From assembly GCA_002382325.1 (NCBI GenBank), contig DGAG01000007.1:1-64000 (forward strand): a stretch of DNA of 64,000 bases, read 5' to 3'. The DNA is from Epsilonproteobacteria bacterium UBA4036. GTDB taxonomy: Bacteria > Campylobacterota > Campylobacteria > Campylobacterales > Arcobacteraceae. Shown one piece after another: positions 17,347-26,684 of the stretch (its first letter is position 1; each line of letters starts with the position of its first letter). Made by a program: the position numbers and the translations under genes. The notes beneath the pieces are model-generated. The model was not told where the DNA came from. It was given only the letters and a program-made list of their open reading frames with translations, and made no database searches.

Positions 17347-18402
17347 ATGAAATATCTGCTCTTTTTGTTTGTATTAAAAAGTGTGTTAAGTGCCAATACT
17401 TTTTGGACAATTGATGATTATGTTCACAATAATCCCAGTCAAAAACTGCTGATGCAACAGTTTGAAAAAGTGGTTCAAACCAAGGCTGTTCCTTTAAATA
17501 AAGCTCATAAAAAAGTTAAAATCTCTATTTTGTATCCGGGTAATCAAATTACAGATTATTGGAAACGCAGTCAAAAATCATTTGAAGCACGAATGCAAGA
17601 GCTCAATATAAAGTACGAAATAGAGGCTGTTTTTGTGGATGAAAATGATGTAAAGACTCTACAAAAAAGACTTAAAGAGTTATTGCAAGAAGAGAATGAT
17701 TACCTCTTGTTTACACTCAATATTGATGGACACAAAAAACTGATTTCACAAATTATCAGCCAAGAAAAACCTAAACTGATTTTACAAAATATTACAACAC
17801 CGTTAAAAGAGTGGGGGGACAATCAACCCTTTATGTATGTTGGATTTGACCATATTGAAGGGACAAAACTGTTAGCACAATACTATAAAACGAAGTTTCC
17901 TAAAGGGGCAACGTATTTGATGTTGTATCACAACCAAGGGTATGTAAGTCAAATGAGAGGAGACAGTTTTATTGGAATGTTCAATGACCCATACAAACTT
18001 GATGGGTCTTTTTATACGTATGTCAATAAAGAGGTGGCAAAAAAAATTGTGTTGGAGTATAACAATATCAATAACATCGATTTTATTTATAATTGTTCAA
18101 CCGATATTGCCATAGGTGCAAGTGAAGCCCTTGATGAACTCAATCTTCAAAAAGAAGTGTTGCTCAATGGTTGGGGAGGAGGAAGTACGGAATTGGATAT
18201 GATTGAGAATAAAAAACTCGATGTTACCGTGATGCGAATGAATGATGACAATGGAGTTGCTATGGCAGAAGCCATAAAGTTTGATTTATTACAAGAAGCA
18301 ACCCCTTTAATTTATTCGGGTAAATTTGAAATTGTGGATACCTCGACTTCTACAGAGCATATTCAAGAGCTAAAAGAGCGGGCTTTTAGGTACAGTAAGT
18401 GA
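17347..18402 (+). CDS. luxP: LuxP-like autoinducer-2 binding protein
   Basis: This 351-residue periplasmic protein has a short signal peptide and the type I sugar-binding fold. It resembles Vibrio LuxP closely, with near-identical stretches such as LILQNITTP, YVGFDH, NGWGGGS, VTVMRMNDD and the end KERAFRYS. The autoinducer-2 ligands I remember for LuxP map to Gln67, Thr69 (Ser in Vibrio), Trp72, Arg204, Asp253, Trp276 and Arg297. Six of seven are therefore identical and one is conservative. The next gene is a LuxQ-like kinase overlapping by 4 bases. I infer that it senses AI-2 or a related furanosyl diester or sugar. Confidence 0.88.
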   Translation: MKYLLFLFVLKSVLSANTFWTIDDYVHNNPSQKLLMQQFEKVVQTKAVPLNKAHKKVKISILYPGNQITDYWKRSQKSFEARMQELNIKYEIEAVFVDENDVKTLQKRLKELLQEENDYLLFTLNIDGHKKLISQIISQEKPKLILQNITTPLKEWGDNQPFMYVGFDHIEGTKLLAQYYKTKFPKGATYLMLYHNQGYVSQMRGDSFIGMFNDPYKLDGSFYTYVNKEVAKKIVLEYNNINNIDFIYNCSTDIAIGASEALDELNLQKEVLLNGWGGGSTELDMIENKKLDVTVMRMNDDNGVAMAEAIKFDLLQEATPLIYSGKFEIVDTSTSTEHIQELKERAFRYSK

Positions 18403-20348
18403 AGCAAAACTTTAAATTTAGTATCAAAACTATTTTTATTGTCTTAACGATAATTGCGTTAATTTCTACCATATTAGTGACGATTGTTTTATCTAAAAAC
18501 AGTAAAAATGAACTGATATTCAGTGAATCTAAAAAATATTTTGAACAAAGTATGCGTTTGTCTCAAACCATTTTTGATTATGAGTTAGAAAAAATATTTT
18601 CTGTGGTCAATTCTATTACTTTTTCCAAATCAGATATTGAACAAATTCGTAATAACAATATTGATCTCCTTGAAAACAGTTTAAATAAAACCATTCCAAA
18701 GTCTCTTCATTTCACCGCAATTTTACCTTTTAAATCTTCTAAAAGTGCTTTAGGAGGCTTCTTTTTGTATGACATTAATCCTTTGGTTAAAGCTTTACAA
18801 AAAATACAAGTCTCCACCTCAAAAAGCTCATTGATCAAAATTGATTCCAATGGTAAAGAGTTGGTTTTTATTGTTGTAACAAAGGGCATTGTTGATGAAA
18901 AAAACGGTGAAATTGTTGGGATTTTTGCAGGTGGAATTGAACTTAATAGCAATATTAAGTTTATCCAAGATATAAAAAACAGCAGTAAAGTCGATGATAT
19001 TGTTTTGTTGTATGATAATCTTCCTGTTTTAAAAGATAATCCTAACAGTTCCAATATGGATTTTTTAAAAGGCTTTAACCTTTTAACCTATGATAAAAAC
19101 GAAGTTGTTGGCTATCGAGCAAGTTTATCGTTTAACTCAAAAATCAGTCCATTAAACATTAAAATGAGTTTGTCTAATGATTCGTTTAAAACGACACGTT
19201 ATTGGGTTTACAAAGATTTAACCATTGTAACCATTCTTTCAATTATTATTTTGGGATTTTTTATTTATTACATCAATAAGTTACTCATTAAGCCCATTGA
19301 AAATCTAAAACTTTATGCTCGGAATTTTTTTGAAAAAAAAGATATGCAAGAGGGAAGTTTGGAGTTGAAAATTGTCGAGTATCAAGAGTTAGCGAACTAT
19401 TTGCAACAACTTTTTATTGAATTACTAACAAATCAGCAAAAATTGATTGTGGCTAAAGACAAAATTGACAGCGATATGCAGATGATTAAATCACTCAATG
19501 ATACTTTAGAATTAAAAGTGAAAGCAAAAACAAAAGAACTCAGCCATTTAAATGATACCTTAAAACAAAAAGTTCTTGAAGAAGTGGAGAAAAACAGAAA
19601 AAAAGATAAACAAATTATTCAACAATCGCGTTATGCTGCTTTGGGCGAAATGATTGGGAATATTGCTCATCAATGGAGACAACCTCTTAGTGCGATTAGT
19701 ACAACTTCTTCCGCAATGAAACTTGAAATGCAAGTGGGAGTTGCCAGCAATGAAGATATCATGAAAGCCTTTGATAATATTATGCACTATGTTAATTTTT
19801 TAAATCAAACCATCGAAGATTTCAGGGGATTTTTCAGACAAGATTTAAAACAAGAAGAGTTTAATATGTTGGATTCTTTGGAAAATACCTTAAAAATTAT
19901 TCATGCTTCTTATAAAGACAATAACATTAAAATCGTGACCAATTTTATCAATAAAGAGTTGTTGGTTATGGGAAGCAGCAGCGAGTTGTCTCAAGTGTTT
20001 ATTAATATTTTAAATAATGCCAAAGATATTATGTTGGAAAAAAATATTGAAGACAAAAAGATTTATATCTTAAGTAAAAGCAATGAACACTCTCATGAAA
20101 TACGTATTTTTGATAATGGTGGGGGTGTAAGTGAAGCCATTATAGAAAAGATATTTGATCCTTATTTTACCACCAAACATAAAAGTCAAGGGACAGGAAT
20201 AGGGCTTTATATGAGTAAAGAGATTGTTGAGAAAAAATTCAATGGAACATTAAATGTTTTAAACAAAGAGATTGATATTCATAATGAAGTCTTTAAAGGC
20301 GCTTGTTTCCAAATTAAAATTCCCAAAGCAGAGGAGTTAACTGTTTAA
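18399..20348 (+). CDS. LuxQ-like sensor histidine kinase
   Basis: The 649-residue product has membrane helices at about 10-30 and 272-292. Between them is a periplasmic domain of about 240 residues with a double-PAS look and segments (NSSKVDDIVLLYDNLPV) that recall LuxQ. A coiled coil (340-410) leads to a HWRQP-type phosphoacceptor, His424 in NIAHQWRQP, and a C-terminal ATPase domain (NILNNAKD, FDNGGGV, GTGIGLYMSK). Unlike Vibrio LuxQ it has no receiver domain, and no response regulator is adjacent. It starts at GTG, overlapping luxP. It probably reads the ligand state of LuxP. Confidence 0.85.
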   Translation: MKQNFKFSIKTIFIVLTIIALISTILVTIVLSKNSKNELIFSESKKYFEQSMRLSQTIFDYELEKIFSVVNSITFSKSDIEQIRNNNIDLLENSLNKTIPKSLHFTAILPFKSSKSALGGFFLYDINPLVKALQKIQVSTSKSSLIKIDSNGKELVFIVVTKGIVDEKNGEIVGIFAGGIELNSNIKFIQDIKNSSKVDDIVLLYDNLPVLKDNPNSSNMDFLKGFNLLTYDKNEVVGYRASLSFNSKISPLNIKMSLSNDSFKTTRYWVYKDLTIVTILSIIILGFFIYYINKLLIKPIENLKLYARNFFEKKDMQEGSLELKIVEYQELANYLQQLFIELLTNQQKLIVAKDKIDSDMQMIKSLNDTLELKVKAKTKELSHLNDTLKQKVLEEVEKNRKKDKQIIQQSRYAALGEMIGNIAHQWRQPLSAISTTSSAMKLEMQVGVASNEDIMKAFDNIMHYVNFLNQTIEDFRGFFRQDLKQEEFNMLDSLENTLKIIHASYKDNNIKIVTNFINKELLVMGSSSELSQVFINILNNAKDIMLEKNIEDKKIYILSKSNEHSHEIRIFDNGGGVSEAIIEKIFDPYFTTKHKSQGTGIGLYMSKEIVEKKFNGTLNVLNKEIDIHNEVFKGACFQIKIPKAEELTV

Positions 20349-21467
20349 GATAGCCTCTTGAACCTTTATGGCTTGAAAATGTTCTTTGACATCGTGACAA
20401 CGCACAATGGAAGCCCCTTTTTTAATGCTTTGTAAATGAATAGCCAGCGTCCCAGGCAATCTCTCTTCTATGGTAGAAGGTACAATAGCATTAATCATTG
20501 ATTTCCGACTTGCACCAATGAGCAGTTCATAAGCAAAATATCGAAAATGTTCGTGGTGCTTAAGAAGCAGTAAGTTATGTTCTAAGGTTTTACCAAATCC
20601 AATACCTACATCTAAAATAATATCTTCAACACCAAAGGAGTGGGCTTTGTCAATACGTTCTTTAAAAAAGTTATGAATCTCTTCAATAACATCTTCATAA
20701 AAAGGCTCTTTTTGCATGGTTGAAGGGTCGTTTTGCATATGCATAATGACGACTTTGGCTTTATATTCTCCTGCGAGTTTAGCCACTTTATCGTTTTGTA
20801 AGCCCGTAATGTCATTAATAATGGAAAACCCACAATCTAACGCGTATTGAATTACGCTTGGTTCATATGAATCCAATGAAAACTCTGCTTTTTCATACAG
20901 TTTTTTTTCTTTAATTAAATCCAAAATAGGTTTAATACGAGTAAGTTCTTCTTGTGCTGGTACAGCGATACTTCCTGGTCGGCTTGAAACAGCACCTAAA
21001 TCAATCATAGAAGCACCTTCTTCAATCAGTTGTTCCATTCGAAGAAAAGCCTCTTTCCCGTTAAAACGACTGTTTTTAAAAAAGGAATCTTCGTTGGCAT
21101 TGACGATTCCCATAATTTTGGTGGGTTTTTGAGCGGGGAAGATAAATTTTTTTAACTCTTTAGCAATGTTTTTTAAACCAAAAGGTTGTGCCAGTTCTTT
21201 GCGACTTAAAATTTCAAGTTGTTTATTGGTTGCAATTAAAATGGCATTGACATATTTTTCTTTGGCAACAATCACTCCCATGGGTACAGCTAAATCAGCA
21301 CCAATAGACAATGCATCTTGTTTTAAAATATTAGCAGCACCCACGTGAAGATTTTTAAGTAAAATGGTATTGATTTGGCTTTTATTGCTTAAGATTTTAA
21401 CCCCTGATTTATCACAACCAAGAGCTTCATAAGCAGTGTTAAAATCATTAATGGAGAGTTTATACAT
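20337..21467 (-). CDS. folP: Dihydropteroate synthase, long form
   Basis: The 376-residue product has an N-terminal extension of about 115 residues typical of Campylobacterota. A DHPS TIM barrel follows, with MGIVNANEDSF (pterin and phosphate site), IDLGAVSSRPGS, and GIGFGKTLEHN, GASRKSMI and IVRCHDVKEH in order. It condenses the pterin pyrophosphate with p-aminobenzoate for folate. It is the last gene of the lysC-hobA-holB-folP operon. Its 3' end overlaps the convergent luxQ by 12 bases. Confidence 0.94.
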   Translation of the reverse strand: MYKLSINDFNTAYEALGCDKSGVKILSNKSQINTILLKNLHVGAANILKQDALSIGADLAVPMGVIVAKEKYVNAILIATNKQLEILSRKELAQPFGLKNIAKELKKFIFPAQKPTKIMGIVNANEDSFFKNSRFNGKEAFLRMEQLIEEGASMIDLGAVSSRPGSIAVPAQEELTRIKPILDLIKEKKLYEKAEFSLDSYEPSVIQYALDCGFSIINDITGLQNDKVAKLAGEYKAKVVIMHMQNDPSTMQKEPFYEDVIEEIHNFFKERIDKAHSFGVEDIILDVGIGFGKTLEHNLLLLKHHEHFRYFAYELLIGASRKSMINAIVPSTIEERLPGTLAIHLQSIKKGASIVRCHDVKEHFQAIKVQEAILNS

Positions 21468-21471
21468 CAGC

Positions 21472-22122
21472 TTATAACCTGTGAGAGACTCTGTTTTTAG
21501 AGTGAATCAATGTTAAAAGAATTGTGGTTAAGACATTAATGGGGCGAGAGTTAAGCTCCAAGAGTTTAATGGAAGTAGAGAAACTCTCTAACTCTTTTTG
21601 TGAGAGTCTGATTTTTTTGGTATTGATTTGTATCATTAACGCTTCGATAAACTCTTTGGCTTCTTGTTTGGAAATTTTTTGATTCTCTTTTAAAAAAGCA
21701 TACACTTGTTTTAAATCTAAGGTCAATATATCCAGTTCACATACACGTGCAGGCATTTTTGTTTTTAAATATTTCAAAGGCAATCTTGAAATAATTGTAG
21801 GAAGTAAAGAGGATTTTGATGTGGTGACAATAACAAATATAATATTCAAAGGAGGCTCTTCTAATACTTTTAAAAGAGCATTTTGTGCCTCTTTTCTAAA
21901 AACGGCTCCGCACAAAAGAATATATTTTGTGCTATTTGTTGCAATATAGGCTTCTTTAATTGTGGCATTGGATTGCGCAATTAGGAACTCATCGCTTACA
22001 CTTTGTTCATTACGAATGATTCGAGCAGAGTGCAATGGCAGCGTTTTAACCAATTCATTAATTGTTTGTGTAATTTCATTGACAACTAAAATAGTAGAGG
22101 TAGTTATATCGTATTTTGACAT
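21472..22122 (-). CDS. holB: DNA polymerase III delta' subunit-like protein
   Basis: The 216-residue product has the delta'/gamma clamp-loader remnants typical of Helicobacter HolB: NALLKVLEEPPLNIIFVIVTTSKSSLLPTIISR, which contains the SRC-like arm. No Walker A motif is present, as usual for delta'. It is shorter than the enterobacterial protein (over 300 residues). Its position directly after hobA and before folP matches the conserved operon. It helps load the sliding clamp. Confidence 0.85.
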   Translation of the reverse strand: MSKYDITTSTILVVNEITQTINELVKTLPLHSARIIRNEQSVSDEFLIAQSNATIKEAYIATNSTKYILLCGAVFRKEAQNALLKVLEEPPLNIIFVIVTTSKSSLLPTIISRLPLKYLKTKMPARVCELDILTLDLKQVYAFLKENQKISKQEAKEFIEALMIQINTKKIRLSQKELESFSTSIKLLELNSRPINVLTTILLTLIHSKNRVSHRL

Positions 22123-22123
22123 T

Positions 22124-22678
22124 TTAATTTTCTACATTGACTTGGGCAAAAAGTGCGGCACTTAATGTTTTGTTGTACAATCTAAACATTTGAAGCAGTT
22201 TCATATCCAAAGCTTCATCGTTGCTTCGTAAATTAAAGGCATTTTGTCTCTCTTCATCTAAAAGCCAAAGAAAAGAGTTTTTGCTGATTTTAGGAATATT
22301 AGCACGGATATCTTGACTTCGTCCCACATACCAAAAACAATAACCATTAGGAAAAGATATATTGAGCATATCTTTAATAAAGTTAATGTCTTCATCGGAT
22401 TGTTTAGGGTTGTCAATTTGTCGATAAAAAGCTCTAAAATCATAAAAAGGTAAAAAGGGTCGATTGAGTTTTGAGTGGTTAATATTTGAAAGAATATACT
22501 CTAAAAACCACTCTCTGTCTTTATCTGTAATAATAATAACAGAACGGTTTTTGTCCAATAAATTAATTACAGATTTTGCGACAAGAGGAGTCCACTCATA
22601 TTTTTTCTCCTCAAGCCAAGGAGATATGAGTTTATCTTCTCTTATGGTATCAATGGTCCAGTTTAAAAACTCTTGCAC
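22124..22678 (-). CDS. hobA: DnaA initiator-associating protein HobA
   Basis: This 184-residue protein is specific to Campylobacterota. Its opening (FLNWTIDTIREDKLISPWLEEKK) and the segment PFLPFYDFRAFY fit HobA, a tetrameric SIS-fold protein that binds DnaA domain I and helps organise the initiation complex at oriC, the counterpart of DiaA. It lies between lysC and holB, the same order as in Helicobacter pylori. Confidence 0.9.
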   Translation of the reverse strand: MQEFLNWTIDTIREDKLISPWLEEKKYEWTPLVAKSVINLLDKNRSVIIITDKDREWFLEYILSNINHSKLNRPFLPFYDFRAFYRQIDNPKQSDEDINFIKDMLNISFPNGYCFWYVGRSQDIRANIPKISKNSFLWLLDEERQNAFNLRSNDEALDMKLLQMFRLYNKTLSAALFAQVNVEN

Positions 22679-22680
22679 GT

Positions 22681-23889
22681 TTACTTATCCAAGTCATACG
22701 CTTCATGAAGAGCTCGAACCGCAAGTTCAGCATATTTTTCTTCAATAATCATTGAGATTTTAATTTCGCTCGTTGAAATAATTCTTATATTGATATTTTC
22801 ATTGGCCAATGCTGCAAATGCTTTTGATGCAACACCTGTGTGTGATTTCATTCCTACACCCACAATTGAAACTTTACAGATTTTTTCATTGTAATCAATG
22901 TTTTCAGATTGTTCTTCAAATTTAGTCATCATTTTTTTACAAATTTCCCAATCTGTTTTAGGAATAGTAAAGTCCAAATCTGTTTTACCATCAACACCAA
23001 CCGTTTGTACGATCATATCTACGTTAATGTTTGCATCTGCTAATGCAGTAAAAATATTTGCAGCGATTCCAGGTTTGTCTGTTACGCCATACATTCCAAC
23101 TCTAACTTGATTTTTATCCAATGCAATACCACTTACTAATGGTTTTTCCATAATATTCTCTTCCTTTGTTATTAATGTACCTTCAATTTCTGGTGTAAAA
23201 CTGCTTCGTGATACTAAATTGACATTGAGTTTTTTTGCCATTTCTACTGATCTGTTTTGCAGTACTTTAGCACCCAACGAAGCCAATTCTAACATTTCAT
23301 CGTATGAAATTTTATCTAATTTTTTTGCTTTTGGTTCAATTCGCGGATCTGTCGTGTAAATTCCATCTACGTCAGTATAAATTTCACAAACATCAGCATG
23401 AATTGCCCCAGCAATAGCAACTGCAGTTAAATCACTTCCACCTCGTCCAAGTGTTGTAACTCGACTTTGTTCTGTTACTCCTTGAAATCCAGCAACAATG
23501 ATAATTTTTCCTTCATTTATGGCATTTTTCATATTGGTCGTATCAATATGTTCGATTCTTGCTTTTGTATGAGAATTATCTGTTACAATTCCCGCTTCTC
23601 GTCCACTCATAGAAGTTGCTTTGTAGCCAATTTCATTTAATGCAATTGACAATAAAGCCGAAGTGACTCGCTCACCTGAACTTAAAAGCATATCCATTTC
23701 ACTTTCAAGTGGAGTTTTAGAAAAACTTTCAGCATACTCAATCAATTTATTTGTTTCACCGCTCATAGCTGAAACAACAGCAATAACGTCATGCCCTTCA
23801 TCTTTGATTTTTTTGATGATTTGAGCAACATTTTTAATTCTGTCAAGTGTACCAACACTTGTCCCACCAAATTTTAATACTTTTAGCAT
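22681..23889 (-). CDS. lysC: Aspartokinase
   Basis: The 402-residue product opens with the kinase motif KFGGTSVGT and has SGREAGI, GRGGSDLTAVA and YTDVDGIYTTDPR in the catalytic domain (1-250). Two C-terminal ACT domains follow (GIAANIFTALADANINVDMI and GVASKAFAALANENINI), where lysine or threonine feedback is expected. It phosphorylates aspartate for the lysine, threonine, methionine and diaminopimelate routes. It follows rppH by 1 base. Confidence 0.96.
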   Translation of the reverse strand: MLKVLKFGGTSVGTLDRIKNVAQIIKKIKDEGHDVIAVVSAMSGETNKLIEYAESFSKTPLESEMDMLLSSGERVTSALLSIALNEIGYKATSMSGREAGIVTDNSHTKARIEHIDTTNMKNAINEGKIIIVAGFQGVTEQSRVTTLGRGGSDLTAVAIAGAIHADVCEIYTDVDGIYTTDPRIEPKAKKLDKISYDEMLELASLGAKVLQNRSVEMAKKLNVNLVSRSSFTPEIEGTLITKEENIMEKPLVSGIALDKNQVRVGMYGVTDKPGIAANIFTALADANINVDMIVQTVGVDGKTDLDFTIPKTDWEICKKMMTKFEEQSENIDYNEKICKVSIVGVGMKSHTGVASKAFAALANENINIRIISTSEIKISMIIEEKYAELAVRALHEAYDLDK

Positions 23890-23890
23890 A

Positions 23891-24394
23891 TTAAATATAA
23901 CCCTCGTTTTTAAAATATTTCAACACCTGTTTATATACCGTTCGTTTAAAAAAAGTAATATAATCATAAATATTACCCGTTGGAACAAATTTAAACTCGC
24001 TGAATTCAGGAGTATGATGCGTGTTAATATTGACTTTAGCACCTTGCTTTAATTTGACCAGATAATACTTTTGTATTTGCCCATCATAAGGTTTCATCTT
24101 TTCAGCAATGGCAGGCGGAAAATCATAACTGACCCATTGGGGATATTCAGCAATAACTTCTACCTCATTTGTTCCAATTTCTTCTTCTAGTTCCCTAAAA
24201 AGTGCCTCTTTTACAGTTTCACCTTCATCAATTCCCCCTTGAGGAAACTGCCAAGCATTTTCTACATCGGTTCGTGAAGCTATAAAAATTTCGCATTTTA
24301 AAGGGTATTTTGCTGATAGTACAATTGCTGCAACATTGGGTCTGTAATTTTTATTATTTTTTTGTGTTGGTATCTCTTGCGTTTTATCAGCCAT
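23891..24394 (-). CDS. rppH: RNA pyrophosphohydrolase (Nudix)
   Basis: The 167-residue product carries the Nudix box GGIDEGETVKEALFRELEEEIGT (G-x5-E-x7-REUxEE), preceded by AWQFPQ, which is characteristic of the RppH/Ap4A hydrolase group. It removes pyrophosphate from the 5' end of RNA or hydrolyses dinucleoside polyphosphates. It heads the lysC operon, as in other Campylobacterota. Confidence 0.92.
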   Translation of the reverse strand: MADKTQEIPTQKNNKNYRPNVAAIVLSAKYPLKCEIFIASRTDVENAWQFPQGGIDEGETVKEALFRELEEEIGTNEVEVIAEYPQWVSYDFPPAIAEKMKPYDGQIQKYYLVKLKQGAKVNINTHHTPEFSEFKFVPTGNIYDYITFFKRTVYKQVLKYFKNEGYI

Positions 24395-24449
24395 AAATCA
24401 TTTTTCCCTTATAATTGAGGGTTGATTATATTAAATTTAGGATTAAAAA

Positions 24450-25505
24450 TTGCTTTTATATTTGCATATTCCCTTTTGTGACAGTAAGTGCTTTTATTGC
24501 GCTTTTAACTCATATACCAATTTATTTCATTTGAAAAAAACCTATATGGCAGCATTAAAAACGCAGTTAAAAAAAGAGTTAGAAGAGGCTACTTCGACAA
24601 TTGAAACCGTTTTTATAGGCGGTGGAACTCCCAGTTGTGTGAAAGCTTCTGAATATCAAGAACTCTTTGAATTAATCATGCCTTATTTGGCATCCAATGC
24701 TGAAATTACAACAGAAGCCAACCCCAACAGTGCAACAAAACAGTGGTTGGAAGAGATGTTCTCTTATGGGGTTAATCGAATCAGTTTTGGTGTACAAAGT
24801 TTTAATGATACAAAACTACAGTTTTTAGGACGAGCACATACGGCACAAAAAGCCATAGAAGCGATACAAACAGCTCAAGAAGTGGGTTTTAAAAGAATTA
24901 ATTGTGATTTGATTTATGGGGTGTTTAATGATAGCTTTGAATTACTAAAAAAAGATATTGATACGATTACAACATTGCCTGTGGATCATATCAGTGCTTA
25001 CAGTTTAACACTGGAAGAGGGGACTCCTTTTTTTCAAAAAAGTAGTGTTAAAATAGACGATGAACTATTAAGTATGGATGTATTTGAATATTTAGAAGAG
25101 TTAGGATTTAACCAGTATGAAATCTCCAATTTCTCAAAAAATGAATCTTCTCGAAGCCGTCATAATATTGGTTACTGGGAACATAAAGAGTATTTAGGCA
25201 TTGGAGCAGGAGCAGTGGGTTTCCGTCAAGGAAAACGATATTATCCTTCAAAAGAAATTGAAAAATATATTCATAATCCATTGAAGTATAAGGAAGAAAT
25301 ACTCTCTTTAGATGATATTAAAATGGAAAAAGTGTTATTGGGTTTTCGTTGTATAACAGGGGTTCATCAAGAGTTGCTAACATCTAAAGAGTTGCAAAAA
25401 GTTCAAGAATTGGTCAAAGAGAAGAAATTGGTGATTGATAATAATCGTATTATTAATCCCAATTACTTACTTGCTGATGAGTTAGCATTGTATATTTTAG
25501 ACTAA
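24450..25505 (+). CDS. hemW: HemW-like radical SAM heme chaperone
   Basis: The 351-residue product starts YLHIPFCDSKCFYCAFNSY. The C-x3-C-x2-C cluster is present, followed by the extra Phe-Asn instead of the second Cys of HemN, which marks HemW rather than true oxygen-independent coproporphyrinogen oxidase. Other family motifs are FIGGGTPS, RISFGVQSF, GRAHT and NYEIS-like NQYEISNFSK. It is thought to deliver heme to respiratory enzymes. The start is TTG at 24450, with AGGA 7 bases upstream. Confidence 0.9.
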   Translation: MLLYLHIPFCDSKCFYCAFNSYTNLFHLKKTYMAALKTQLKKELEEATSTIETVFIGGGTPSCVKASEYQELFELIMPYLASNAEITTEANPNSATKQWLEEMFSYGVNRISFGVQSFNDTKLQFLGRAHTAQKAIEAIQTAQEVGFKRINCDLIYGVFNDSFELLKKDIDTITTLPVDHISAYSLTLEEGTPFFQKSSVKIDDELLSMDVFEYLEELGFNQYEISNFSKNESSRSRHNIGYWEHKEYLGIGAGAVGFRQGKRYYPSKEIEKYIHNPLKYKEEILSLDDIKMEKVLLGFRCITGVHQELLTSKELQKVQELVKEKKLVIDNNRIINPNYLLADELALYILD

Positions 25506-26023
25506 AACGTATAGTTAAAGCCCAAAAGATAAATATCTATGCCCTCATTAGGTGTTTGAAGACCTGCATTGGAATAGTGCATATAGCGAAAGTAGAAATC
25601 CCAAACATCATGGGTCAATCCCAGTGAAATTCTGTCTTCAAATAAAAAAGCTGAAGAGAGATTTCGATTGTCAATTTTTGTATCAGAAGCTAAGGCAATA
25701 CCAATGCCTAAATCAATATAAGGTTGATATTTTTTATATTGATAGTAAGTGGGTAAAAGTTTAAATACGGGGGAATACGAAAGAGCATGAATATTGTTTC
25801 TCTCTCCTATCCAATAATTAAATCCCAACTCATGAAACCCTTCAATGGTAAAACTTTCAAATTCAAAAAGTGTTGCATTAAAAGGTTTTTGAATTCCCAT
25901 ACGGTAAATTTCAATATCATTGCTGATACCTGCATTGACGCTGATTCCATATGAAGTATCTTTGGCGTTTACTTGTGTAAAAAAAGTTATCACCATCATC
26001 AAAAACAACAAAATCTTTTTCAT
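25502..26023 (-). CDS. pagL: PagL-like lipid A 3-O-deacylase
   Basis: The product has 173 residues from the ATG at 26023. The longer open frame would read through the tRNA gene and is discarded. It has a signal peptide (first 20 residues), an eight-stranded-barrel pattern ending in Phe, and the PagL-type active site region RYMHYSNAGLQTPNEG with His149, Ser151 and candidate Glu160. The enzyme would remove an acyl chain from lipid A in the outer membrane. It converges on hemW with a 4-base overlap. Confidence 0.8.
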   Translation of the reverse strand: MKKILLFLMMVITFFTQVNAKDTSYGISVNAGISNDIEIYRMGIQKPFNATLFEFESFTIEGFHELGFNYWIGERNNIHALSYSPVFKLLPTYYQYKKYQPYIDLGIGIALASDTKIDNRNLSSAFLFEDRISLGLTHDVWDFYFRYMHYSNAGLQTPNEGIDIYLLGFNYTF

Positions 26024-26137
26024 CGTGGCTTTGTCCCCTTGTGTACAGTAGTATAAAGAAAAAAAGTATAGCAAAAAAAGAAGAAAAGTAATAAGAAAAT
26101 ATCGGTAAAAGTTATTAAGATGTTTAATTGTGTTCGG

Positions 26138-26222
26138 TGGTACCTGTAGTCGGAGTCGAACCGACACTCCCGAAGGAACCAGATTTTGAATCTAGCGTGT
26201 ATACCAATTTCACCATACAGGC
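26138..26222 (-). tRNA. tRNA-Leu (CAA)
   Basis: The minus strand folds as a class II tRNA of 85 nt. The acceptor arm GCCTGTA pairs with TACAGGT, then A and an encoded CCA. The anticodon stem CTAGA/TCTGG encloses the loop TTCAAAA, giving anticodon CAA. The long variable arm (TTCC TTCG GGAG) and a GGTTCGACTCC T arm complete it. It reads UUG codons. It lies about 22 bases after the hup hairpin. Confidence 0.97.
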
Positions 26223-26243
26223 ACAAAAAAAGAGGATTAAAAA

Positions 26244-26268
26244 ACCCACCTTATAAAATAAGATGGGT
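26244..26268 (-). terminator. Terminator of hup
   Basis: ACCCA and TGGGT arms with CTTAT/ATAAG inside, one mismatch and a 3-base loop are followed on the minus strand by a run of six T. It ends hup 26 bases after its stop and just before tRNA-Leu, which must then have readthrough or its own promoter in this short space. Confidence 0.8.
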
Positions 26269-26293
26269 ATTTTAATCAAATAATACTTAGTAA

Positions 26294-26569
26294 TTACTTA
26301 GCTACAGCGTCTTTTAAAGCTTTTCCTACTTTAAATTTAGCAACAGTTGTTGCAGCAACATTAACAGTTCTGTCAGTTCCTGGAACTTTTGCAGTTCTAG
26401 CAGCTCTTGAAGCAGTAGAGAATGTACCAAAACCAATAAAGCTAACAGAATCACCTTTTACCAGTGCCTCTGTAATTGTTTCTAATGCAGCGTCAACTGC
26501 ACCCTTTGCATCTTTTTTAGATAATCCAGCTTTTGCAGCAACTGCATCGATAAATTCAGCCTTGTTCAT
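26294..26569 (-). CDS. hup: HU-type DNA-binding protein
   Basis: This is a 91-residue histone-like protein with the family order KAEFIDAVAAKAGLSKKDAKGAVDA, then GFGTFSTASRAARTAKVPGT, the region that carries the DNA-intercalating arm. It shapes nucleoid DNA. It is monocistronic, with a clear terminator downstream and an AAGGAG site before the ATG. Confidence 0.96.
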   Translation of the reverse strand: MNKAEFIDAVAAKAGLSKKDAKGAVDAALETITEALVKGDSVSFIGFGTFSTASRAARTAKVPGTDRTVNVAATTVAKFKVGKALKDAVAK

Positions 26570-26684
26570 AGAAGAACTCCTTGTTAGTAAAATTAAACTT
26601 CCAGTACTTTATAGTATCTAAGCTTTAAAAAAGCTAAAATAATCGGCACTAAATGGTGCTTTGGCGACATTTTTTTGTAATTTC

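Noticed and set aside
18707..19054. 115-codon antisense frame inside luxQ
   Set aside because: It lies wholly within the periplasmic domain coding region and shows low-complexity Leu/Ser composition typical of a shadow frame.
25502..26167. 221-codon version of the PagL-like gene with an earlier ATG
   Set aside because: The extra N-terminus would be translated from within the tRNA-Leu gene. A signal peptide begins exactly at the internal ATG at 26023.
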